DNA of 64,000 bases from Streptomyces sp. NBC_01549 (lineage in GTDB: Bacteria > Actinomycetota > Actinomycetes > Streptomycetales > Streptomycetaceae): assembly GCF_026339955.1 (NCBI RefSeq), contig NZ_JAPEPW010000001.1:3684501-3748500 (forward strand), written 5' to 3'. Both the position numbers and the translations under genes were made by a program. Below the pieces are notes generated by a model. It was not told where the DNA came from, made no database searches, and was given only the letters and a program-made list of their open reading frames with translations. How positions within the stretch are numbered: position 1 is the stretch's first letter; every line of letters starts with the position of its first letter. Shown here piece by piece: positions 1 to 9,361 of the stretch.

Positions 1-799
1 TCGCCCACGTGGCCACGTGATCGTGGGGCAGCGCCCCGAGGAAACCCTGGGCCACGACATAGATACCGAAAGCCGCGACGGCGCATGCGACGAGAAGTGT
101 CAGCACTCGGTGCCGCGGGCGTGCCAGGCCGCGAGCCATCGTGACGAACGCCCCGATGATGATGCCGCAGATCGTGAGCGGGAAGACCGACGAGCTGAAC
201 ACCACACCCCGGGGGTCCTCTGTGGCGACGGGCACCACGTCGACCGCCTTCACGAGGATCTTCACCGGGGAATCAGCAGCGGCGGCCCCCTGCTGGGCGG
301 CTCCCCGCTGGGCGGCCGCCTGCTTGTGGGCCTTCGCCGAGGAATGAGCGGCGGCTGCCTTCTGCTGCGCGGCCGCCTTCTGCTGCGCGGCCGCCTGCTG
401 GGCGATCTGCTGGGTGGCCTTGTCGGCCAGTTGCTGTCCGACCTCAGTCAGAAGCTGGGCCACGGAGGGACCGGCGGCGGAGGCCTTCAGTACGGTGACG
501 CTGTCGCCGGAGATGGCGAAGGCGCCGTAGACATCCCGGTTCTCGATCGCCGAACGTGCGGCCTGCTGGTCGGCATAGAGGTGGAAGTCGAACGCGCCGG
601 GCTTGGCACGAGTCAGTCCCTCCACCGCGTTCTGGGTGGCCGGCCCGGTGCCCACGATCCCGACCGGGACATCGCGTGGCGCGATCCGCCCCGCCGGCCA
701 GGCGAACGCCATCACCGCCAGGGTGATCACTATGGGCAACGCCACGGCGGCGATGGCTACTTCCCGCCATGCCGAGCGTCCTGACAACGGGCTACTCAC
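1..799 (-). CDS. Partial membrane protein (YhgE/Pip or ABC-2 permease-like), cut by window edge
   Basis: The frame is open from a GTG at 799 to the window edge, so the C-terminus is missing. An AGGGAGG ribosome site lies about 6 nt before the GTG. The protein begins with a short cytoplasmic stretch and a hydrophobic helix (about residues 13-33). Then comes an extracytoplasmic region with an Ala/Gln/Lys-rich, coiled-coil-like section (AAAQQKAAAQQKAAA), and at least two more hydrophobic segments near the edge. This layout resembles the large extracytoplasmic-loop membrane proteins of the YhgE/Pip and ABC-2 permease group. It is divergent from the TetR gene at 911, with a shared 111-nt promoter region, so that repressor probably controls it. 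The family call is inference; the gene itself is well supported. Confidence 0.75.
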   Translation of the reverse strand, partial: MSSPLSGRSAWREVAIAAVALPIVITLAVMAFAWPAGRIAPRDVPVGIVGTGPATQNAVEGLTRAKPGAFDFHLYADQQAARSAIENRDVYGAFAISGDSVTVLKASAAGPSVAQLLTEVGQQLADKATQQIAQQAAAQQKAAAQQKAAAAHSSAKAHKQAAAQRGAAQQGAAAADSPVKILVKAVDVVPVATEDPRGVVFSSSVFPLTICGIIIGAFVTMARGLARPRHRVLTLLVACAVAAFGIYVVAQGFLGALPHDHVATWA

Positions 800-877
800 G
801 GTCAGCCCTCCCTAAAAAAAGAAATGATCGTTCTCTTAACCTCCTGCAGTCTGGCCTGCCGCACGAGCAACGTCAAC

Positions 878-889
878 ACGAATGTTCGT
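878..889. promoter_or_regulatory. Inverted repeat, candidate TetR operator
   Basis: ACGAA-TG-TTCGT is a perfect 5-bp inverted repeat with a 2-bp spacer in the divergent promoter region between the membrane protein and the TetR gene. It is followed by a T-run and lies 22 nt before the TetR start. TetR repressors usually bind such dyads in their own divergent promoter. Binding here is inferred. Confidence 0.5.
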
Positions 890-910
890 TTTTTTTGATA
901 GAATGACCTC

Positions 911-1504
911 ATGCCCAAGGTCACCCAGCAGTACATGGACGCCCGCCGTGATCAGATCCTGGACGCGGCACGCCGCTGTTTCCTGCGTGACGGCTTCCAC
1001 TCCACGTCCATGCAGGACCTGTTCACGGAGTCGGGACTGTCCGCGGGCGCGGTGTACCGGCACTTCACCAGCAAGGACGAGATGATCCTCGCGATCGCCG
1101 AGGAGAACATGCGCGAGGTCCTCGACATCACGGTCGCCGTCGCCGCGAACCGGCAGGACCGGTCCATGGGGGCGGTCATGGCGGAACTTCTCGACGTGGT
1201 CCGGGCCAAGTCCGCCGGGGGAGACCTGGCCGGGCTCGCGGTTCTGGTCTGGGGAGAGGCCATGCGCAACCCCTCGCTGGCTCACAAGCTCGATCAGCTC
1301 ATGGGCCGCATGCGCGCCGACCTGGTCATCATGGTCTGTGACCAGCAGGACCACGGCGACTTGCCCACGAGTGTGACGGCCGAGGCGATCGCTTCGACGA
1401 TGCTCTCCGTCCTCCCGGGCTACATCCTCCAACTCGCCCTGTTCGACCCGGCTGTGGTGTCCGGGGTGCCTGACGCGGTACGGGCGTTGTGGCCGCAGTC
1501 GTGA
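911..1504 (+). CDS. TetR family transcriptional regulator
   Basis: A 197-aa protein of typical TetR length. The N-terminal helix-turn-helix is clear: RDQILDAARRCFLRDGF, then TSMQDLFTESGLSAGAVYRHF at about residues 30-50, followed by SKDEMI. The rest is a helical ligand-binding domain with no recognisable ligand signature. The start is the first ATG after the operator-like repeat. The gene is divergent from a large membrane protein, the classic layout of a TetR repressor controlling an exporter or membrane gene. The ligand is unknown. Confidence 0.9.
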   Translation: MPKVTQQYMDARRDQILDAARRCFLRDGFHSTSMQDLFTESGLSAGAVYRHFTSKDEMILAIAEENMREVLDITVAVAANRQDRSMGAVMAELLDVVRAKSAGGDLAGLAVLVWGEAMRNPSLAHKLDQLMGRMRADLVIMVCDQQDHGDLPTSVTAEAIASTMLSVLPGYILQLALFDPAVVSGVPDAVRALWPQS

Positions 1505-1559
1505 CGGCAGTCCCGGAAGCCGTCCTCGCCGCGGAGGCGGCCAACGCCTCGACCGGTTC

Positions 1560-3137
1560 TCACGCCCCCAGGAAAATCGGGTTCGTGAACGCCGCCAGCG
1601 CCCCCGGTACCGGCCCCGCCGCCGTCTCGTGGCGCAACTCCGCCCGTACGTAGGCAGCGTACTGGGCCGTCGTGTTCCACTCCACCGTCCCGGAACCCGA
1701 GACCGGCAAGGGGTCGCTCGTGAAGAGGACGCCCTGGTCGGTGACGAAGCGGACCGTGCAGCGGGGGGCGCCGGTGGCCTCCAGGCGGACGGTGACCGGG
1801 GTGTCGGGGGCCACGTGCAGGCGGCCGCCGATGCCCGCGTGCTCGCCCTTCGGGCCGGTCGCCGAGAACATCAGCGACACCGACTTCGACTCCGCCACGT
1901 AGGAGCGGCCCGCGCGCAGGCCCTCCTGGATGGCCTCGCGGGTCAGTTCGTCGGCGAGGACGACCGTCTGCGGGCTGCCGACCGGGTCGGGGTCACGGTG
2001 GGCGTCGCTGTTGCCCATCGCCGGGAGCCAGGAGCGGTCGGGGCTGCCCGAACGGACCGCGGCCACCAGCGTGTTGTCCCAGTCCGCGAGGGTCACCTCG
2101 TCGTCGGGGGTGTACGGGCCGTTCCACACCTCCACCACGTCCGCCTCCCCGAAGCCGAACTTCCAGCCACAGCCGACGCAGGTGGCGTGCGGGTGGGCGG
2201 GGACGACGAGGCCGCCCGCGCGACGGATCCGGCGGGCGAAACGGCCGAAACGGTTGTCGCGGGCCCGGTAGCGCCAGTCGACGAACGTGCCGGGGTCCGT
2301 GCCGAGGGCGACCACGTGACCGTTGCGGGTCGTGACCTCCTCGCCCAGCAGGATCAGCAGCTCGCCGTCGGGATGGGGGCCCGCCTGATCCGCCCAGTGG
2401 GGGTGCGAACTGTGCGTGTTGTGGTCAGAGGTGTTGATGAAGTCCAGGCCCGCGGCGCGCGCCAGCGCGGCGATCTCCGCCGGGGTGCGGCGGCCGTCCG
2501 AGTGCCAGGAGTGGAGGTGGCAGTCGCCCCGGTACCAGGCGCGGCCCCGGCCCTTCGCACGGGAGGGCGGGTACGTCGGGGCCGGGGTGGCGTCCTGCTC
2601 GCCGTACGTCAGTGTGATCGTGACCTCGTACGGCAGGCCCCGCGGCGCCACCGTGTACGGGCCGAGCGCGATGTGCCAGGTGCCGGGGCGGATGCGTCCG
2701 GGGATGTAGCCCGGCGTCGCGTCGTCCGCGCGGACGAAGAACTCCGTGCGCGCCCCGCCCGACCAGCCGCGGAAGCCCTCCCCGCCCAGAGCCGTGCCAC
2801 GCTCGTCGAAGAGGCCGATGTCGAGCGCGTTGCCCGCGGTGCCGGCCGGCACGGAGGGCTTCTGGTACGTGTACGCGACGTGGATCTCCCGTACGCCGCG
2901 CGGAACCTCCACCGGGAGGTACACGAAGTCCGGCGAACCGGTGGGCAGGGTGCCGGACACGGTACGGGTCTCGGTACCGCCCGCCGGTGTCCCGGAGGCG
3001 TCGGCCGCGTCGGCGCCGTTCGCGAAGGTCACGCTTCCCAACGTAAGGGCGGCGGCCGCTCCCGTCACGAACAGCGCGCGTCTGCCGATGCCGTCGATGC
3101 CGTCGCTGCCCTCGATGCCGTGCTCGTCCTCGCACAT
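1560..3137 (-). CDS. Tat-exported PHP-domain phosphoesterase (CehA/McbA type)
   Basis: I chose the ATG at 3137 because GGGAG lies 7 nt upstream; an in-frame ATG at 3170 has no visible ribosome site. The N-terminus has a twin-arginine signal (GRRALFVTGAAAALTLGS), so export in folded form is likely. The middle holds PHP metallohydrolase motifs: CHLHSWHSDG, NTSDHNT, VVPAHPH and GNSDAH. These are the His/Asp metal ligands of the family. A beta-rich N-terminal domain precedes the PHP domain and a beta-rich C-terminal segment follows it. The expected role is metal-dependent phosphoester hydrolysis outside the membrane; the substrate is unknown. It stands alone and is divergent from fbiC. Confidence 0.85.
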   Translation of the reverse strand: MCEDEHGIEGSDGIDGIGRRALFVTGAAAALTLGSVTFANGADAADASGTPAGGTETRTVSGTLPTGSPDFVYLPVEVPRGVREIHVAYTYQKPSVPAGTAGNALDIGLFDERGTALGGEGFRGWSGGARTEFFVRADDATPGYIPGRIRPGTWHIALGPYTVAPRGLPYEVTITLTYGEQDATPAPTYPPSRAKGRGRAWYRGDCHLHSWHSDGRRTPAEIAALARAAGLDFINTSDHNTHSSHPHWADQAGPHPDGELLILLGEEVTTRNGHVVALGTDPGTFVDWRYRARDNRFGRFARRIRRAGGLVVPAHPHATCVGCGWKFGFGEADVVEVWNGPYTPDDEVTLADWDNTLVAAVRSGSPDRSWLPAMGNSDAHRDPDPVGSPQTVVLADELTREAIQEGLRAGRSYVAESKSVSLMFSATGPKGEHAGIGGRLHVAPDTPVTVRLEATGAPRCTVRFVTDQGVLFTSDPLPVSGSGTVEWNTTAQYAAYVRAELRHETAAGPVPGALAAFTNPIFLGA

Positions 3138-3377
3138 GCTGCTGCTCCCAGGGTGTCGTGAGAGTGACATGGGTGGTGCACGTTGGCACGTACAACCCTG
3201 GTAGTCGGCTGTGAACTGTGGGGCAAGGGAAGGAAATCGCCAGCTTTCGGGGAGGCGGCGCGCCTGTCGGGGCCCGACCCGCGCGGGGTGCCGGTGGCGA
3301 CCTGTGACGACCCGCCGCCCCGGAGGAATAAGGCCACGCCCTGTAATGCCTGATCACCGCGATCGTATGCTCGAAGG

Positions 3378-5963
3378 ATGACGACCTCCGCGACCTCCGG
3401 AACCGGCCCGACCGAGAACTCCATGCGTCGCGCCCTCAAACGCGCCCGGGACGGCGTCGCCCTCGACGTGACCGAGGCGGCGGTGCTGCTCCAGGCGCGC
3501 GGCGAGGCCCTGGACGACCTCGCCTCGTCCGCGGCGCGGGTGCGCGACGCGGGGCTGGAGGCGGCCGGCCGCCCCGGCGTGATCACGTACTCCAAGAGCG
3601 TCTTCATCCCCCTCACCCGTCTCTGCCGCGACAAGTGCCACTACTGCACCTTCGTCACCGTGCCGGGCAAGCTGCGCCGTGCCGGGCACGGGATGTTCAT
3701 GTCGCCGGACGAGGTCCTCGACGTCGCCCGGCGCGGCGCGGAACTCGGCTGCAAGGAAGCCCTCATCACGCTCGGCGACAAGCCCGAGGACCGCTGGCCC
3801 GAGGCCCGGGAGTGGCTGGACGCGCACGGGTACGACGACACGATCGCGTACGTCAGGGCCATCTCCATCCGCATCCTGGAGGAGACGGGGCTGCTGCCTC
3901 ACCTCAATCCCGGGGTGATGTCCTGGACCGACTTCCAGCGGCTCAAGCCCGTCGCGCCGAGCATGGGCATGATGCTGGAGACGACGGCGACGCGGTTGTG
4001 GAGCGAGCCCGGCGGTCCGCACCACGGCTCTCCGGACAAGGAGCCCGCCGTACGGCTGCGGGTCCTGGAGGACGCGGGGCGGTCGTCCGTTCCCTTCACC
4101 AGCGGGCTGCTGATCGGGATCGGGGAGACGTACGAGGAGCGCGCCGAGTCGCTGTTCGCGCTGCGGCGCGTGTCGCGGGCGTACCACGGCATCCAGGAAC
4201 TGATCATCCAGAACTTCCGCGCCAAGCCGGACACGGCGATGCGCGGAATGCCGGACGCCGAACTGGACGAGCTGGTCGCCACGGTGGCCGTCGCCCGGCA
4301 CATCATGGGACCGGCCGCCTGCCTCCAGGCCCCGCCGAACCTGGTGGACAGTGAGTACGGGCGGCTGATCGGCGCGGGGATCGACGACTGGGGCGGGGTC
4401 TCGCCGCTCACCATCGACCACGTCAACCCCGAGCGGCCCTGGCCGCAGATCGAGCAGCTGGCCGAGCAGTCGCGCGCCGTCGGCTTCGAACTGCGCGAAC
4501 GGCTGTGCGTGTACCCCGAGTTCGTGCAACGCGGGGAGCCCTGGCTCGACCCGCGGCTGCTGCCGCACGTACGGGCGCTCGCCGATCCCGAGACGGGGCT
4601 CGCCCGCGAGGACGCCGTCGTCGAGGGGCACCCCTGGCAGGAGCCGGAGGAGGCCTTCACCGCGTCCGGGCGGACCGATCTGCACCAGACCATCGACACC
4701 GAGGGGCGCACCGGCGACCGCCGGGAGGACTTCGACCTCGTGTACGGCGACTGGGAGGCGCTGCGGGAGGCGGCGGCGCCCGGGATGGTGCCCTCCCGCA
4801 TCGACACCGACGTACGGGCGGCCCTCGCGACCGCCGCTGACGACCCGACGAAGCTCACCGACGACGAGGCGCTCGCGCTGCTGCACGCGGACGGCCCGGC
4901 GCTCGACGCCCTCTGCCGGATCGCGGACGACGTGCGCAAGTCCGCCGTCGGCGACGACGTCACGTACATCGTCACCCGGAACATCAACTTCACCAACGTC
5001 TGCTACACCGGCTGCCGTTTCTGCGCCTTCGCCCAGCGCCGCACGGACGCCGACGCGTACACGCTGTCGCTGGACCAGGTGGCCGACCGCGCCCAGCAGG
5101 CCTGGGACCTGGGGGCCGTCGAGGTCTGCATGCAGGGCGGCATCCACCCGGACCTGCCGGGTACGGCGTACTTCGACATCGCGAAGGCGGTGAAGGAGCG
5201 CGTCCCCGGCATGCACGTACACGCCTTCTCCCCGATGGAGGTCGTCAACGGCGCGACACGTACGGGGATGTCCATCCGTGAGTGGCTGACCGCGGCGAAG
5301 GAGGCGGGCCTCGACACCATCCCCGGCACGGCGGCGGAGATCCTGGACGACGAGGTCCGCTGGGTCCTGACGAAGGGCAAGCTGCCCACGGCGACCTGGA
5401 TCGAGGTCGTCACGACCGCGCACGAGCTCGGCATCCGCTCCTCCTCCACGATGATGTACGGCCATGTGGACCAGCCCCGCCACTGGCTCGGACACTTCCG
5501 CACGCTCTCCCGCATCCAGCAGCGGACCGGCGGCTTCACCGAGTTCGTGACGCTCCCGTTCATCCACACCAACGCGCCGGTGTACCTGGCGGGCATCTCC
5601 CGCCCGGGCCCGACCACCCGCGACAACCGCGCCGTGGTGGCCATGGCCCGCCTGCTGCTCCACCCGCACATCCCCAACATCCAGACCAGCTGGGTGAAGC
5701 TGGGCGCCGAGGGCGCGGCGGAGATGCTCCGCTCCGGCGCCAACGACCTCGGCGGCACGCTCATGGAAGAGACCATCTCCCGGATGGCGGGCTCCTCCTA
5801 CGGCTCGTACAAGTCCGTCAAGGACCTCATCGCCGTCGCGGAGGCGGCCGGGCGCCCGGCGAAGCCGCGGACGACGCTGTACGGGGAGGTCTCGCAGGAG
5901 CGGCAGCGGGCGGCGGAGGTGTCGGACGGGCACCTGCCGGAGCTGCTGCCGGTACTGGATTGA
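3378..5963 (+). CDS. fbiC: FO synthase, fused CofG/CofH radical SAM enzyme
   Basis: An 861-aa two-domain protein that makes the deazaflavin chromophore FO of coenzyme F420 from tyrosine and 5-amino-6-ribitylaminouracil. The N-terminal CofG half has the radical SAM cluster motif C83-x3-C87-x2-C90 (CRDKCHYC). The C-terminal CofH half has C542-x3-C546-x2-C549 (CYTGCRFC). Length and order match actinobacterial FbiC; archaea use two separate proteins. The gene is monocistronic, divergent from the PHP gene, with no other F420 gene next to it. The ATG follows GAAGG closely. Confidence 0.97.
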   Translation: MTTSATSGTGPTENSMRRALKRARDGVALDVTEAAVLLQARGEALDDLASSAARVRDAGLEAAGRPGVITYSKSVFIPLTRLCRDKCHYCTFVTVPGKLRRAGHGMFMSPDEVLDVARRGAELGCKEALITLGDKPEDRWPEAREWLDAHGYDDTIAYVRAISIRILEETGLLPHLNPGVMSWTDFQRLKPVAPSMGMMLETTATRLWSEPGGPHHGSPDKEPAVRLRVLEDAGRSSVPFTSGLLIGIGETYEERAESLFALRRVSRAYHGIQELIIQNFRAKPDTAMRGMPDAELDELVATVAVARHIMGPAACLQAPPNLVDSEYGRLIGAGIDDWGGVSPLTIDHVNPERPWPQIEQLAEQSRAVGFELRERLCVYPEFVQRGEPWLDPRLLPHVRALADPETGLAREDAVVEGHPWQEPEEAFTASGRTDLHQTIDTEGRTGDRREDFDLVYGDWEALREAAAPGMVPSRIDTDVRAALATAADDPTKLTDDEALALLHADGPALDALCRIADDVRKSAVGDDVTYIVTRNINFTNVCYTGCRFCAFAQRRTDADAYTLSLDQVADRAQQAWDLGAVEVCMQGGIHPDLPGTAYFDIAKAVKERVPGMHVHAFSPMEVVNGATRTGMSIREWLTAAKEAGLDTIPGTAAEILDDEVRWVLTKGKLPTATWIEVVTTAHELGIRSSSTMMYGHVDQPRHWLGHFRTLSRIQQRTGGFTEFVTLPFIHTNAPVYLAGISRPGPTTRDNRAVVAMARLLLHPHIPNIQTSWVKLGAEGAAEMLRSGANDLGGTLMEETISRMAGSSYGSYKSVKDLIAVAEAAGRPAKPRTTLYGEVSQERQRAAEVSDGHLPELLPVLD

Positions 5964-6056
5964 CGGCCGAGGCGTGCGGTGGCCCCGGGTGGGTCGGAGT
6001 ACGATGATCCGACCCTCGGTGGAGGGCCCAGAAGCCTTGTGAGCCTGAGGAGTTGC

Positions 6057-6635
6057 GTGACCGTGCCTGCCCGACGGCTTCCCTCCTGGATCTGGGTCAC
6101 CGGTCTGACCGCGGCGGCGATCGTGGGCGTCGGCGCCCTCGCCGCGCAGGCCGACCAGGGCGCGCACCCGACCGCCGCCCACGCCGCCGGGGCGAAGCCG
6201 TCCGCGTCGGCGAGCCCGCGGCCCGCCGCCTCGCCCAAGAAGGCCGAGCCGGCCGCGGTGCCCGACGGCTCGGGCACCGGCCGGCGGATCGTCTACTCGC
6301 TCGCCCAGCGGCGGGTCTGGCTCGTCGACACCGACGAGGCCGTCCGCCGCACCTTCGCGGTGTGGCCGGGCACGGTGAGCCCCGACTCCGGCACTTACGT
6401 GATCTCCAAAACCCTGGCGGCGACCACCGGATCCGACGGCGTGCAGATCGAGCACATCGTCTATTTCGCCAACAAGTCGGGCCTGTCGGTCGCCTTCTCC
6501 AACGCGGTCGACGGCTCCTCGCCGCCCCCCGCGGCCGGCAAGCAGACCAGCGGCGTCCGCATGCCCAAGGCGGACGGCGCGGTGCTGTGGACCTTCGCTA
6601 CGGAGCCGAACACCAGGGTCGCGGTCGTCAAGTAG
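6057..6635 (+). CDS. Secreted YkuD-like (L,D-transpeptidase fold) protein lacking the catalytic Cys
   Basis: The GTG at 6057 follows TGAGGAG by 4 nt; a GTG at 6039 is an alternative. The protein has an N-terminal hydrophobic segment (about residues 8-26), an Ala/Pro/Ser-rich linker and a C-terminal domain of about 115 residues. That domain resembles L,D-transpeptidases: YSLAQRRVWLVD, a GTY turn, VQIEHIVYF, and an end reading SGVRMPKADGAVLW. Active L,D-transpeptidases carry an SHGC(I/V)R motif at that last place. Here the sequence reads TSGVRM, so the nucleophilic Cys and the preceding His are absent. A binding or structural role in the cell envelope is more likely than catalysis. The fold assignment is inference. 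Confidence 0.7.
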   Translation: MTVPARRLPSWIWVTGLTAAAIVGVGALAAQADQGAHPTAAHAAGAKPSASASPRPAASPKKAEPAAVPDGSGTGRRIVYSLAQRRVWLVDTDEAVRRTFAVWPGTVSPDSGTYVISKTLAATTGSDGVQIEHIVYFANKSGLSVAFSNAVDGSSPPPAAGKQTSGVRMPKADGAVLWTFATEPNTRVAVVK

Positions 6636-6792
6636 CGCACCGGCCGACGAACCCGGCACCGAACAGCGGCATCAGCATGCCTCGTGGGCTGGGAGTGGTG
6701 GGCATGGCTGGTTCCTGCCCAGCCCTGGCCACTTCCTCCCGCCGGTCCTGAGCCAGAATGGGCAAGGCGGGTTTTCGGGGGAGGGCGGACAA

Positions 6793-9183
6793 ATGGCGCA
6801 GGCGCGACGACCGTCGATGCAGGAGCTGATCGCTCGGCGCAGACGGGCGGGATTCGTGGGGCGGAGCCACGAACGGGCCGTGTTCCGGCGGAACCTGGAG
6901 CTGCGGCCCGAGGACGAACGCCACCGCTTCCTCTTCCATGTGCACGGCAACGCGGGAGTCGGAAAGACCTTTCTGGTGAGGGAGTTCGAGCAGACAGCCC
7001 GGGACTGCGGGGCCTTGACGGCGTACGTCGACGAGGGCGTCGGTAGCGTGCCCGAGGCGATGGGCACGATCAGTCGCCAACTCGGCGTACAGTGCCGTAG
7101 GTTCAAGGAACTGGATCGGCTGCTCGCCGTCCATCGTGAGCGGCGCCACGAGGCCGAGGCGCTCGCCGTGGTCGACGCCGAACCCGGAGAGCCCTCGGCG
7201 GCCGGCCTGGTGGTCGCACGCGCCGGACTGGTCGGACTTGGCATGGTGCCGGGCGTGGGCGCCCTCGCGGGCGCCCTGGACGCCGGCCAACTCGCCCAGA
7301 GCGCCGACCGGTTGCGGGCGAGCCTCAGCGCCCGCTTCCGCAGCCAAGAGGACGTGCAACTGGTCCTGACACCCGAACGGGTGCTGACGCCGGTGCTGCT
7401 GGGCGAACTGTCGGAGGTGGCGTCGGCGGCGCCGTGGGTCGTCCTGTTCTTCGACACCTACGAACGCACCGGACCGTTCCTCGACGGCTGGCTGCACGAG
7501 GTGATGACCACCGACCGTTACGGCACTCTGCCCGCCGACGTCGTCGTCGTCACCTCCGGCCAACGCCCCTTCGACACCGCCCGCTGGGGCGGCTTCGCGG
7601 ACTTCATGACGGACGTGCCGCTCGGGCCGTTCACGGAGGCGGAGGCACGGGGTCTGCTCGCCGGCAAAGGGGTGGTGGCCGAACCGGTGGTCGATGAGGT
7701 GCTGCGGCTCACGGGCGGGCTGCCGGTGCTGGTGTCGACCCTCGCGCAGACCCGGCCCGCCGACCCGGACGACGTGGGAGACCCGAGCACGACGGCAGTG
7801 GAGCGGTTCCTGAAGTGGGAGCCGGATCCGGTGCGGCGCGCGGTCGCCCTGGCGTGTGCGCTGCCGCGGCGGCTGGACGCGGACGTGTTCCGAGTGGCGG
7901 TGGACTGCGCGGACACCGAACTCGACGCGCTGTACGGCTGGTTGCGGGAACGACCGTTCGTCGACGAACGCGGCGACCGGATGCAGTACCACGACGTCGT
8001 ACGGGCACCGATGCTGCGCCTCCAGCGCAAGGGCTCGCCCAGGCGGTGGGCCGAGCGGCACGAGCGGCTCGCGGCGGCCTTCGCCGGGTGGCGGGAGGAG
8101 ACCGAGGCCGGACTGGAGGACGGCTACGGGTGGGCCGACGAGGACTGGCGGGAGCTGCGCCTCGCGGAGTCCTACCACCTGCTGTGTGCCGCACCCCGCT
8201 CCGCGCTTCCCGCCGTCCTCACCGACGTCGTGGATGCCTGCGGACAGGCGGACGACCTGGTGAGGCGCTGGGTGCGGCTGCTGGCCGACGCGGGAGAGGA
8301 CGCGGACGCCCAGGCCGTGCGGGCCTGCGGAAGCGACCTGACACGGGCGCTCGACGAGGGGGGCAAGCCCGAGGTGCTCCGGCTGCTGCTGGGCCGGGCG
8401 CGGGGCGACGAGCCCTGGCGGGCGCGGGCGCGGGCGGAGCTGGCCGACACCCTCGCGCGGGACGGTGCGTACGAACGCGCCCTGGAGGAGTACGGCCGCG
8501 CCCTCGCCCTGGACCCGGACCTGGTGCGGGCCCACCGGGGGCGGGCCCTGACCCGTAGCGGCCTGGGCGACCACGAGGGGGCACTCGCCGACGTCGAACA
8601 CGTCGTGGAACTGGAGCCGGACAACCCCAACAACATCATCCTGCGCGGCGAGTACCACCGCCTCCTGCGCCATCACGACGAGGCGGTCCGGGACCTGAGC
8701 GAAGGCATACGCCGCGACCCGGCCAACGCCTTCGCCCGGGCCTCCCGAGGCGCCACCCACGAGCGCGCCGGAGACCTCGACGCGGCCCTCGCCGACTTCG
8801 GCCGCGCGCTCGACCTCAAGCCGGACTACGCCTGGGCGCTGGGCCGCCGGGCCCGGGTCTGGCGCGGACTCGCCGACCACGAGCGCCAGTTGGCCGACCT
8901 CGACCGGGCCCTCGTCCTGTGGCCCGACTGGGGCTGGGGCCACTGCGAACGCGGCGACGCCCTCCGGGTGGCCGGCCGCGACGAGGAGGCCCTCGCCGAC
9001 TACGACGAGGCGCTCGCCATCGACCCCGAGTACGTTTCCGCACACGCCAGCCGGGGCGCGGCGCTGGCCAACCTGGGCCGCCGTGAGGAGGCACTCGCCG
9101 CCCTGGACCGCGCGCTGGAGCTGCGCCCCTCCTACGAGTGGGCCGCCGCCCTGCGCGCCCGCCTCAGCGGCGGACCGAACTGA
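6793..9183 (+). CDS. STAND-like P-loop ATPase with C-terminal TPR repeats
   Basis: A 796-aa cytoplasmic protein starting 4 nt after a GGGAGGGCGGA ribosome site. Walker A is G52-NAGVGKT, and a Walker B-like strand is WVVLFFDTYE near residue 215. The middle resembles the winged-helix part of STAND/AAA signalling ATPases. From about residue 545 to the end there are at least six degenerate 34-residue TPR units (for example EEYGRALALDPD, DFGRALDLKPD, DYDEALAIDPE). This layout is typical of sensors or scaffolds that oligomerise on ligand binding. No effector domain is fused to it, and its partner is unknown. Its 3' end overlaps a convergent DUF397 gene by 20 nt. Confidence 0.85.
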   Translation: MAQARRPSMQELIARRRRAGFVGRSHERAVFRRNLELRPEDERHRFLFHVHGNAGVGKTFLVREFEQTARDCGALTAYVDEGVGSVPEAMGTISRQLGVQCRRFKELDRLLAVHRERRHEAEALAVVDAEPGEPSAAGLVVARAGLVGLGMVPGVGALAGALDAGQLAQSADRLRASLSARFRSQEDVQLVLTPERVLTPVLLGELSEVASAAPWVVLFFDTYERTGPFLDGWLHEVMTTDRYGTLPADVVVVTSGQRPFDTARWGGFADFMTDVPLGPFTEAEARGLLAGKGVVAEPVVDEVLRLTGGLPVLVSTLAQTRPADPDDVGDPSTTAVERFLKWEPDPVRRAVALACALPRRLDADVFRVAVDCADTELDALYGWLRERPFVDERGDRMQYHDVVRAPMLRLQRKGSPRRWAERHERLAAAFAGWREETEAGLEDGYGWADEDWRELRLAESYHLLCAAPRSALPAVLTDVVDACGQADDLVRRWVRLLADAGEDADAQAVRACGSDLTRALDEGGKPEVLRLLLGRARGDEPWRARARAELADTLARDGAYERALEEYGRALALDPDLVRAHRGRALTRSGLGDHEGALADVEHVVELEPDNPNNIILRGEYHRLLRHHDEAVRDLSEGIRRDPANAFARASRGATHERAGDLDAALADFGRALDLKPDYAWALGRRARVWRGLADHERQLADLDRALVLWPDWGWGHCERGDALRVAGRDEEALADYDEALAIDPEYVSAHASRGAALANLGRREEALAALDRALELRPSYEWAAALRARLSGGPN

Positions 9184-9361
9184 CGAACTCCGTCCAGGAG
9201 GCGCCGGTGAAGGCCAGCTGGGCGCGCTGCTTGTCCTTGGAGTCGCGGACGTGGATGGTGGCGGCGGCGGGGGCTATGGCGACTTCGACGCACTCGGGTC
9301 CGTCGTTGCTGCTGTAGCTGCTCTTGAACCACTCCAGGGCCGTGGCAACGGCCCGTGACAC
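9164..9361 (-). CDS. DUF397 domain protein (orphan)
   Basis: A small protein of about 65 aa with the DUF397 pattern: WFKSSYSSNDGPECVEVA, then HVRDSKD, then FTGASWTEFV. The GTG at 9361 gives the usual family length, but its ribosome site is weak and the frame is open to 9520, so the start is uncertain. DUF397 proteins in Streptomyces usually sit beside an XRE/DUF5753 regulator and are thought to act with it. No such partner lies next to this copy, but a complete pair occurs at 16520-17850. The last 20 nt overlap the end of the convergent ATPase gene. Confidence 0.7.
   Translation of the reverse strand: MSRAVATALEWFKSSYSSNDGPECVEVAIAPAAATIHVRDSKDKQRAQLAFTGASWTEFVSSVRR

Noticed and set aside
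3354..6659. Very long minus-strand open frame opposite fbiC and the YkuD-like gene
   Set aside because: It mirrors the codon bias of the plus-strand genes, which have clear family motifs; its translation is low-complexity Arg/Gly/Pro text.
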